From NCBI GenBank assembly GCA_023436685.1, contig JAEZIL010000172.1, positions 1-6,272 of the forward strand: a stretch of 6,272 nt of DNA, in the 5' to 3' direction. Every line of letters begins with the position of its first letter. The stretch's first letter is position 1. Below are positions 1 through 4,843 of this stretch, piece by piece. Made by a program: the position numbers and the translations under genes. The stretch is from Bacteroidota bacterium. Its GTDB lineage: Bacteria; Bacteroidota; Bacteroidia; Chitinophagales; Chitinophagaceae. The notes under the pieces are model-generated. The model made no database searches and was not told the DNA's origin. It worked only from the letters and a program-made list of their open reading frames with translations.

Positions 1-453
1 AAACTGCCCCGCCCTAATATTTAAAGCAGGCTTAGAATTGCGAAGGTCATATAATAATGATAGTGCTTTTAAATTGGCAAAAGGGATAACGTTGTTGTTG
101 AAAAGAAAAGCTAGCCCACCTATAAACATGATGAATATGAGCAGTGGGCGCATAAAACGTAATAGCGATATACCCGCGGATTTTATAGCAACCAATTCAA
201 AATGCTCGCCCATATTACCGAATGTCATGATAGACGCAAGCAATATACCTAAAGGGAGTGCTAACGGTACCATTGTTGTTGACATATAAAACAACAATTG
301 AATTATCATCCAGGTGCCAATTCCTTTACCAATGAGCTCATCCATATACAGCCAAAAAAACTGCATAACAAGCACAAATAAGGTAACGAAGAAAGTAACT
401 ATAAAGGGGCCTATAAAGCTCCTAAGAATTAATATGTCTAACTTTTTTATCAA
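1..453 (-). CDS. LptF/LptG (YjgP/YjgQ) family permease, N-terminal part, truncated by window edge
   Basis: The frame is open for 151 codons from 453 to the left edge, with an in-frame TAA at 457-459 just upstream. The only sensible start is therefore the TTG at 451-453, giving (M)IKKLDILILRSFIGPF; the first ATG would be codon 30, inside the first helix. This N-terminus (positive residues, R-S-F-I-G-P-F, a helix at about 13-33, then Y-M-D-E-L-I-G-K-G) is typical of Bacteroidota LptF/LptG permeases. Further helices lie at about 50-76 and 101-118. The segment F-G-N-M-G-E-H-F-E-L-V-A-I-K-S-A-G-I-S at 78-96 matches the conserved cytoplasmic loop that contacts the ATPase LptB. In the family, LptF and LptG form the inner-membrane part of the LptB2FG transporter that extracts LPS for export. 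The periplasmic domain and C-terminal helices lie outside the window. LptF and LptG cannot be told apart from this part. The TTG start is supported by a promoter about 27 bp upstream. Confidence 0.88.
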   Translation of the reverse strand, partial: MIKKLDILILRSFIGPFIVTFFVTLFVLVMQFFWLYMDELIGKGIGTWMIIQLLFYMSTTMVPLALPLGILLASIMTFGNMGEHFELVAIKSAGISLLRFMRPLLIFIMFIGGLAFLFNNNVIPFANLKALSLLYDLRNSKPALNIRAGQF

Positions 454-479
454 AGATTACTTTGTATAATTCCCAGTTG

Positions 480-512
480 CAAACCTACGTAAAACGATGC
501 TATTAATAGCAA
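480..512 (-). promoter_or_regulatory. Bacteroidota-type promoter of the LptF/LptG permease gene
   Basis: On the minus strand TAGGTTTG (plus 480-487) matches the Bacteroidota -7 consensus TAnnTTTG exactly. A TTG (plus 510-512) lies 22 bp upstream as the -33 element; this spacer is slightly longer than the usual 19-21. Transcription would start near 474, leaving a leader of about 20 nt before the TTG start codon at 453. The -33 element overlaps a 14-bp palindrome. The consensus is established for this phylum; its use here is inferred. Confidence 0.6.
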
Positions 513-539
513 TTTTATCGCAATGATACAAAATTGCTA
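498..539. repeat. Nested inverted repeats: 14-bp palindrome plus 10-bp-arm hairpin
   Basis: Two overlapping symmetric elements are visible. TGCTATTAATAGCA at 498-511 is a perfect 14-bp palindrome. TAGCAATTTT at 507-516 is the exact reverse complement of AAAATTGCTA at 530-539, with a 13-nt loop that itself contains ATC/GAT arms. The word TAGCA/TGCTA thus occurs three times in 42 bp. The palindrome lies between and over the promoter elements of the permease gene, so it could be an operator. No T-run follows the hairpin, which argues against a terminator. The protein that might bind is unknown. Confidence 0.6.
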
Positions 540-544
540 CATAG

Positions 545-573
545 AAAGCCCACCTGCAATACAGGCGGGCTTT
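545..573 (-). terminator. Intrinsic terminator of the START-like gene
   Basis: The arms AAAGCCC-A-CCTG (545-556) and CAGG-C-GGGCTTT (562-573) enclose a 5-nt loop. Read on the minus strand the A/C mismatch becomes a G-U wobble, giving a continuous 12-bp stem ending in TTT, which suits transcription from the minus strand. It lies 18 bp beyond the stop codon of the START-like gene and before the permease promoter, so it separates the two units. The T-tract is short and interrupted (TTTCTAT). Confidence 0.75.
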
Positions 574-590
574 ATTAAATAACTTGTTTG

Positions 591-971
591 TTAGCTGCCT
601 ATGCGATGCTTAAGATCACTCACCTGTGTATTCCAAAGGCGTTCCTGGTCTTTAAGGTCTGATTTATCTGCAAAATCAGTAATCTTTAAGATTGTTTCGT
701 TGGTTATCGGGCTTTGTTCAATACGGAATTCAAAGAATTCATCATCATTATAGTAATCCCACCTATACTGAATAAATTCATTTTCTAATTGGTCAACTAC
801 TTCAGCTGTATCTGTTGCACCATTCCAGCTAAAATAAAATGTATGATCGCGTTGATCTACTTTATCTGCAAACCATTCCTGCAACCCAACCGGAGTCGAC
901 AAAAATTCATAAAGTATAGCTGGCGAACAGCGTACCGGAAACTCCAGAGAGTACATAACTTTTTTCTTCAT
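591..971 (-). CDS. START-like domain protein (SRPBCC superfamily), Bacteroidota family
   Basis: The protein has 126 residues. It begins MKKKVMYSLEFPV, and the segment S-T-P-V-G-L-Q-E-W-F-A-D at 25-36 is a hallmark of Bacteroidota START-like proteins and of the AHSA1-like helix-grip fold. Later parts also fit that family: a W-x-G turn at 49-51, F-E-F-R-I at 80-84, I-T-D-F-A-D at 97-102, and a C-terminal helix with R-L-W-N-T-Q-V-S-D-L-K at 111-121. The length equals a single complete domain, with no signal peptide or membrane segment, so it is probably cytosolic. Members of the superfamily bind hydrophobic ligands or act as chaperone co-factors, but the role of this family is unknown. I chose the ATG at 969-971 because family similarity begins there. 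The frame could extend to an ATG at 1079, but the extra 36 residues look like translated intergenic DNA. It is transcribed away from the sigma-factor gene and followed by its own terminator. Confidence 0.87.
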   Translation of the reverse strand: MKKKVMYSLEFPVRCSPAILYEFLSTPVGLQEWFADKVDQRDHTFYFSWNGATDTAEVVDQLENEFIQYRWDYYNDDEFFEFRIEQSPITNETILKITDFADKSDLKDQERLWNTQVSDLKHRIGS

Positions 972-1007
972 CGTAGAATTATTCACTTGAGTAATCTTTC
1001 TATTGTG

Positions 1008-1036
1008 CAATAATAGAAAATTGATTGAGAAATCAA
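1008..1036 (-). promoter_or_regulatory. Weak candidate promoter for the START-like gene
   Basis: On the minus strand TATTATTG (plus 1008-1015) matches TAnnTTTG with one mismatch. A TTG (plus 1034-1036) lies 18 bp upstream. A start near 1003 would give a leader of about 30 nt. The spacing is somewhat short and the region is AT-rich, so a chance match is possible. The site overlaps a small symmetric sequence, TATTG-TG-CAATA, at 1001-1012. Confidence 0.3.
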
Positions 1037-1102
1037 AATTTAAAATAAAATATAAGGCATCTGCACCTGTTAAAACCATTAAAATACCATTAAAATGTGC
1101 TG

Positions 1103-1117
1103 TTAAGAATTTCTTAA
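1103..1117. repeat. 15-bp palindrome followed by T8, abutting the sigma-factor promoter
   Basis: TTAAGAA-T-TTCTTAA is a perfect inverted repeat with 7-bp arms and a single central base. It is followed directly by eight T at 1118-1125 that run into the -33 TTG of the sigma-factor promoter. By position, about -43 to -57 from the expected start, it could be an operator or an AT-rich upstream element. As a terminator the stem would be weak, with only one G-C pair per arm, and no gene reads into it from the left on the plus strand. Confidence 0.45.
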
Positions 1118-1123
1118 TTTTTT

Positions 1124-1154
1124 TTGGGTTGAATTCGCTTGACGCTTAGATTTG
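1124..1154 (+). promoter_or_regulatory. Consensus Bacteroidota promoter of the sigma-factor gene
   Basis: TTG at 1124-1126 and TAGATTTG at 1147-1154 are separated by exactly 20 bp, matching the primary-sigma consensus TTG-N(19-21)-TAnnTTTG. Transcription would begin near 1160, giving a leader of about 75 nt before the ATG at 1236. If the downstream gene encodes the primary sigma factor, this promoter would be read by its own product. Confidence 0.72.
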
Positions 1155-1235
1155 CCATAACAATGTCACAACATCCCATTATTAATTTGTTATAGCCCCC
1201 ATTGTCAAACCACTTAAAAGTTTTTGCCTATGTCT

Positions 1236-2105
1236 ATGCGTCAGCTCAAAATCACGAAATCCATTACCAATCGTGAGAGCCAATCACTCGAGAAATATCT
1301 ACAGGAAATTGGCAAGGTAGACTTGATTACCCCTGAAGAAGAAGTTCAGTTAGCAATCCGTATTAAACAAGGTGACCAGCGAGCATTGGAAAAGCTTACT
1401 AAAGCTAACCTCCGCTTCGTTGTATCTGTAGCTAAACAATATCAGAACCAAGGCTTGTCGCTAAGCGACCTTATCAACGAAGGCAACCTCGGTCTTATAA
1501 AAGCTGCACAGCGTTTTGATGAAACAAGAGGTTTCAAATTCATCTCCTACGCTGTATGGTGGATCCGTCAATCCATCCTTCAGGCTTTGGCCGAACAGTC
1601 GCGCATTGTGCGCCTGCCACTTAACAAAGTAGGCTTATCCAATAAAATCAGCAAAGCCTATTCCCAGCTCGAGCAAGAGTATGAAAGAGAGCCATCTACT
1701 GAGGAACTAGCCGAACTGCTGGATATTGGCACAGAAGAAGTGGAAACAACTTTAGGTGTTGCCGCCCGCCACGTATCGGTTGACGCACCTTTTGTAGATA
1801 GCGAAGACAACACACTGCTGGACGTACTGGAAAACCCAAATTCAGATTCAGCCGACGTAGAATTAGAACATCACGATTCATTACGTTGCGAAATTGAACG
1901 TTCTCTTAGCACACTTACCGACCGCCAGCGAGATGTAATCAAACTATATTTTGGTATCAGCGTTGAACATCCTATGAGCCTTGAAGATATAGGTGAAAGG
2001 TTCTCGCTAACACGCGAGCGTGTACGACAAATAAAAGACAAGGCTATAACTAAACTGCGCACCGCCAGCCGTTGCCAGCTGCTAAAGTCTTACTTAGGCA
2101 ACTAG
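1236..2105 (+). CDS. rpoD: RNA polymerase sigma factor, RpoD/SigA type (Bacteroidota short form)
   Basis: This 289-residue sigma-70 factor directs RNA polymerase to promoters. Region 1.2 is at about 14-47 ([10 protein letters not shown]). Regions 2.1-2.4 are at about 50-127, including [10 protein letters not shown] at 78-87, the core-binding and melting segment [19 protein letters not shown] at 94-112, and R-I-V-R-L-P at 123-128. Region 3 follows to about 185, with V-D-A-P-F at 182-186. Regions 4.1-4.2 span about 217-285, with the helix-turn-helix [10 protein letters not shown] at 258-267. Region 1.1 and the long non-conserved insert of proteobacterial RpoD are absent, as in the primary sigma of Bacteroides (about 287 aa). 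In-frame starts also exist at TTG 1224 and ATG 1230; I chose ATG 1236 because family members begin MRQLKIT. After the HTH the sequence reads [11 protein letters not shown], where the usual form is close to A-I-R-R-L-R-H-T-S-R-S. A second RpoD-like paralogue rather than the main sigma therefore remains possible. Confidence 0.88.
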   Translation: MRQLKITKSITNRESQSLEKYLQEIGKVDLITPEEEVQLAIRIKQGDQRALEKLTKANLRFVVSVAKQYQNQGLSLSDLINEGNLGLIKAAQRFDETRGFKFISYAVWWIRQSILQALAEQSRIVRLPLNKVGLSNKISKAYSQLEQEYEREPSTEELAELLDIGTEEVETTLGVAARHVSVDAPFVDSEDNTLLDVLENPNSDSADVELEHHDSLRCEIERSLSTLTDRQRDVIKLYFGISVEHPMSLEDIGERFSLTRERVRQIKDKAITKLRTASRCQLLKSYLGN

Positions 2106-2128
2106 TTATTACTTTAACTCATATAATT

Positions 2129-2156
2129 AAAAGCTCTGCATAAGCAGGGCTTTTTT
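2129..2156 (+). terminator. Intrinsic terminator of the sigma-factor gene, probably bidirectional
   Basis: AAAAGCTCTGC (2129-2139) pairs with GCAGGGCTTTT (2144-2154) around a 4-nt loop, with one T-G wobble on the plus strand, and six T follow at 2151-2156. It lies 23 bp after the sigma-factor stop codon. The convergent trmH gene ends 16 bp beyond on the other strand. Read from the minus strand the same stem has one C/A mismatch and ends in a T-run (plus A's at 2129-2132), so it may serve both genes. Confidence 0.85.
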
Positions 2157-2171
2157 CATTGCACCTGTTAG

Positions 2172-2768
2172 CTAGTTATCTCCATCTGCCAGGCCCCAGC
2201 GTTCAGCAAGGGTTGCATGCTGCTCATGCGGTAGCCTGCCAGCCCCATCGTAGTATCCTTCCTTATTGCGCTGCCTGAATGCCTCATAAAGGCTTACGGC
2301 GCAGGCTACAGATATATTCAGCGACTGTATCATACCTACCTGCGGAATGATAAAATTACCATCGCAATGCGCCAGCAATTCATTTGTAACGCCGGAATGT
2401 TCGTTACCAAACACCATTGCAGCAGGCTGCACCAGGTTGAGTTCATGCAATGAAGCTGCATTCTCGCTCAAATGAGTTGCAAATATCTTGTAATTGTTGC
2501 CACGTAAATGCTTTACACATTCTTCCATATCCTCAAATTGGTGAATAGTGAGCCACCCTGCAGCGCTGGCAGAGCTCTTCTTACCAAACTTGCCATGGCG
2601 CGATATGCGGGTGTTCAAAATGTATATGTCTTGCACACCTACAGCATCGCAAGTGCGCATTACTGCCGATATATTGTGCGGATCGTGCACGTTCTCTAAC
2701 ACAACCGTCAAATCGGGCTGACGGTGGTTTAGTACCCTATTTATCTTGCTTTTGCGTTCAGGAGTCAT
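2172..2768 (-). CDS. trmH: tRNA (guanosine-18-2'-O-)-methyltransferase TrmH
   Basis: This 198-residue SPOUT-class methyltransferase aligns closely with TrmH as I recall it from E. coli: R-Q-P-D-L-T-V near the N-terminus, then V-H-D-P-H-N-I-S-A-V-M-R-T-C-D-A-V-G-V at 27-45. Motif 1 supplies Asn32 and Arg38, the equivalent of catalytic Arg41 in the Thermus enzyme. Motif 2, V-F-G-N-E-H-S-G-V-T at 119-128, carries Glu123. Motif 3, I-P-Q-V-G-M-I-Q-S-L-N-I-S-V-A at 141-155, carries Ser149 and Asn151 of the SAM-binding trefoil knot. The family transfers methyl from S-adenosylmethionine to the 2'-OH of G18 in the tRNA D-loop. All key residues are present. The tail after Y-Y-D is shorter than in E. 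coli TrmH (229 aa), but still has the L-P-x-x-x-x family region. The ATG at 2766-2768 gives a start matching the family. The gene stands alone and converges on the sigma-factor gene. An rRNA-directed SpoU paralogue is less likely because there is no N-terminal substrate-binding domain. Confidence 0.9.
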   Translation of the reverse strand: MTPERKSKINRVLNHRQPDLTVVLENVHDPHNISAVMRTCDAVGVQDIYILNTRISRHGKFGKKSSASAAGWLTIHQFEDMEECVKHLRGNNYKIFATHLSENAASLHELNLVQPAAMVFGNEHSGVTNELLAHCDGNFIIPQVGMIQSLNISVACAVSLYEAFRQRNKEGYYDGAGRLPHEQHATLAERWGLADGDN

Positions 2769-2931
2769 TTTACTTAAACTAAATTGTTGTGTTTTGTTGT
2801 AGTCGGCCTGTTTTAGAAACTCTACATCTCATTATTAACCACTTACACCAATAACCAAGAACAAAATAAAACAAATTGCAACAGTTTCCACTTATTGTAA
2901 TATAAGTAAAAGCAGCACTAACGATCAATAG

Positions 2932-2939
2932 CAAATATA
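2932..2939 (-). promoter_or_regulatory. Candidate -7 element upstream of trmH
   Basis: The plus-strand sequence CAAATATA reads TATATTTG on the minus strand, an exact match to TAnnTTTG. No TTG occurs at the expected -33 distance (plus about 2958-2963), so only half the promoter is recognisable. Transcription from it would begin near 2926 and give a leader of about 157 nt. That leader contains a small inverted repeat, ACTTAT/ATAAGT, at 2890-2907. No better candidate lies nearer to the trmH start. Confidence 0.4.
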
Positions 2940-2992
2940 CACCATTAAACACATTAATAAAACGGAATATTCACATCAGATTGCAATCAAAT

Positions 2993-3017
2993 AAAAAAGC
3001 CTGCTAATGCAGGCCTT
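2993..3017 (-). terminator. Intrinsic terminator of the glycosyltransferase gene
   Basis: Read on the minus strand, GCCTGC and GCAGGC (plus 3009-3014 and 2999-3004) form a perfect 6-bp GC-rich stem with a 4-nt loop. It is followed by six T (plus A's at 2993-2998). The stem begins 8 bp after the glycosyltransferase stop codon. It also shields trmH from read-through, supporting separate transcription of the two genes. Confidence 0.85.
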
Positions 3018-3022
3018 AAATA

Positions 3023-4465
3023 TTATGCGGCTTGGCTTGATAATTCCCGCGTAAGCCAACCGCTTCTACCCGCGGTGGCTATGGAATATGGCGTTATCCA
3101 GAACAAAGCAAAAGTATAAAATATACTATATGGGTATGCCCAGAAAGATTCTGACATCTTATGCTTTTTAGCATAAAAGAATACTTGTATACTGGAGAAT
3201 ATTAATATTGACACCAAGGCTGAACTTAAAAACAAAACGGGGTGCGTAAGTACAAAAACCAGCATCATAAGCATGGCAGGGTAAGAAAGCAATATTTTCA
3301 TCCACTGGTCTATCAGCAAAATACGCGTACCTGTCTTTGCACCTTTTCTGAAATTGCCAAACACAAATTTGCTCATCATAATATTTTCGCGCACATTGCT
3401 GCGCTCCCACCTGATGAACATTTTATACAGGCCCTTATATTGCTCGGGCGTGTTGGTATAAACAATAGCATTGCTTTGAAACAATACATGGTAGCCTTGT
3501 TTCAATATCATATTGGTCATAGCCCTGTCTTCCCCTATATCCGATGCTTTACCCCTAAAGGTTTGATTGATCCATTCGGGCAGGCATTCCATCACGGCAT
3601 TTCTGCGATAAGCTGCCAATGCACCCGGTGTGCAGAATACGGAGCCTATTACGCTTTGCGCCGACCTGATAAACTCGAATGTGAAGGCAAAGCTTACATT
3701 AAGCATTTTAGGTATAATAGCTTTCTTATTCAGTACCGATACATTGCCCGCCACAGCTCCGCAAGCTTTATTAACTACAAAAGGACTGGTCAAATTTCTA
3801 AGTGTATCTTTCTTTACTACCGAATCGCTATCTACAGTAACAAACACCTCACCCGTGCCTAAATTGAAGCCACGATATAGTGCATGTCTTTTACCCAGGT
3901 TCTTTGGTTGCTGATATATGTCAACACGATCACCCAACTGCTCTTTAGCCAATTGCATCCACTGCCAGGTATCATCTTTACTACCATCATCTATAGCTAT
4001 AAGTTGCAGCTTGTCTTTAGGGTAGTTGCTATTGGCCAGGCTCATGAGCGTATGCCATACCAGCTTACCTTCGTTGTACGCAGGCACTATAACCGTACAT
4101 GTAGGTAGTATATCATACGCTACAGATTTAATGGGCTTGTAGCGCAGATACAGCACAAACATATATATCAGGAAACTGAGCTTTAGTACCAATAGCGAGG
4201 CCGCGACAACAACTAGGGTAACACCCCAGCCCGTACTCATATGTTGCAAATGTAAAGCCTCAAAATGTGGCTGTAGTACATACATGCAAAAAACAGCGCT
4301 TAACATAAGCAGGAATGCGCCGGGTAGTATTAGGTTATTAAAACGCGGAGAAACACCTGTATTTGCATCAACACTGCTCTCTTTTACAGGTAAACTATGA
4401 AGGACAGACTGGCCAGCTTCCAGTTTATATGCAGAAAGCTGCTGAGACGCACTTATATTCATCAT
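3023..4465 (-). CDS. Membrane-bound GT2 glycosyltransferase, hyaluronan synthase/NodC-like
   Basis: Counting from the ATG at 4465 the protein has 480 residues. Two helices (about 45-64 and 81-108) precede a cytosolic GT-A domain, and three more follow (about 389-407, 409-432, 441-463). This is the layout of processive beta-glycan synthases. GT2 motifs appear in order: V-P-A-Y-N-E at 127-132, the nucleotide-binding D-D-G-S at 159-162, the metal-binding D-S-D-S at 212-215, P-G-A-L-A-A-Y-R at 280-287, and G-E-D-R-A-M-T-N at 311-318 with the expected catalytic base. R-W-E-R-S at 352-356 corresponds to Q-Q-x-R-W of hyaluronan synthases, but the two glutamines are Met-Phe here. A C-terminal G-W-L-T-R at 469-473 is also synthase-like. 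It probably polymerises a UDP-sugar and moves the chain across the inner membrane; sugar and product cannot be read from the sequence. The frame extends to a TTG at 4492, but ATG at 4465 or 4462 is the more natural start. No export or modification gene adjoins it. Confidence 0.85.
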   Translation of the reverse strand: MMNISASQQLSAYKLEAGQSVLHSLPVKESSVDANTGVSPRFNNLILPGAFLLMLSAVFCMYVLQPHFEALHLQHMSTGWGVTLVVVAASLLVLKLSFLIYMFVLYLRYKPIKSVAYDILPTCTVIVPAYNEGKLVWHTLMSLANSNYPKDKLQLIAIDDGSKDDTWQWMQLAKEQLGDRVDIYQQPKNLGKRHALYRGFNLGTGEVFVTVDSDSVVKKDTLRNLTSPFVVNKACGAVAGNVSVLNKKAIIPKMLNVSFAFTFEFIRSAQSVIGSVFCTPGALAAYRRNAVMECLPEWINQTFRGKASDIGEDRAMTNMILKQGYHVLFQSNAIVYTNTPEQYKGLYKMFIRWERSNVRENIMMSKFVFGNFRKGAKTGTRILLIDQWMKILLSYPAMLMMLVFVLTHPVLFLSSALVSILIFSSIQVFFYAKKHKMSESFWAYPYSIFYTFALFWITPYSIATAGRSGWLTRELSSQAA

Positions 4466-4843
4466 AATGCTAGCGTTAATTTCTATTGTCAAAAAATCAT
4501 CAATGGTTATTCATGTATCACCATATGCATCAGAAGAGAACGACAAGTATTGTCTTAATAATGCTATGAACACAAGAGCTAACCGAAAATTTATCGCACA
4601 ATAGAAGTCCAATACTATGCCGAGATGTAATTGCCGCACCCAATAAGGGTTTCAGGCTATGAAGTAGTGAAAACACAACCGGTAAATCACCACAATTTGT
4701 TGCAAAATGCCACGATTATTAATATGTTAGTATAGTTTGCCAGCTACATTTAGAAAGGCATGGCTAATTTACAGATTGCTTATAAAGTGTATATCCTATG
4801 CATACACACATAAAATAATTATATAAAGCTAGCTGTAGACTAA
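4466..4843. other. Gene-free stretch between histidine kinase and glycosyltransferase
   Basis: About 380 bp separate the two minus-strand genes. All frames are cut into short pieces; the longest ATG-started one I found is a plus-strand frame of 33 codons at 4503-4604 without recognisable similarity. No TAnnTTTG match was found on the minus strand, so the glycosyltransferase promoter is not identified; CAATACTA at 4610-4617 is a one-mismatch candidate with poor spacing. The stretch also contains an 8-bp palindrome, AGCTAGCT, at 4827-4834. No tRNA or obvious structured RNA is apparent. Confidence 0.6.
4787..4807 (-). terminator. Weak hairpin after the histidine kinase gene
   Basis: GTGTAT (4787-4792) and ATACAC (4802-4807) form a 6-bp stem with a 9-nt loop about 37 bp beyond the kinase stop codon. 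On the minus strand it is followed by TTTAT. The stem has only two G-C pairs, much weaker than the other terminators here, so it may be chance. Confidence 0.2.

Noticed and set aside
996..1012. Near-repeat of TTAT(T/C)GCACAATAGAA on the minus strand here and on the plus strand at 4591-4606
   Set aside because: One mismatch in 16 bases between two sites in a 6-kb AT-rich window is within chance expectation, and the contexts are unrelated.
1021..1036. Small hairpin TTGATT-gaga-AATCAA upstream of the START-like gene
   Set aside because: Six AT-rich base pairs without a T-tract are common by chance; it is not supported as a terminator or operator.
591..1079. Longer start (ATG at 1079) for the START-like protein, adding 36 residues
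   Set aside because: The added residues show no resemblance to the family, the domain begins naturally at MKKKVMYS, and the extension would run through the candidate promoter.
1224..1235. Upstream TTG (1224) or ATG (1230) as start of the sigma factor
   Set aside because: Family members begin MRQLKIT, matching the ATG at 1236; the four extra residues carry no known conservation.
3242..3862. 206-codon open frame on the plus strand inside the glycosyltransferase gene
   Set aside because: It lies wholly antisense to a gene with clear family motifs, its translation has no recognisable domain, and its composition looks like a reverse-strand shadow.
4466..4492. TTG at 4492 as start of the glycosyltransferase
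   Set aside because: Two consecutive ATG codons lie 9 and 10 codons downstream and nothing conserved is lost by starting there; it cannot be fully excluded.
4503..4604. 33-codon plus-strand open frame in the kinase-glycosyltransferase spacer
   Set aside because: It is short, has no family resemblance and no convincing promoter; frames of this size are expected by chance.
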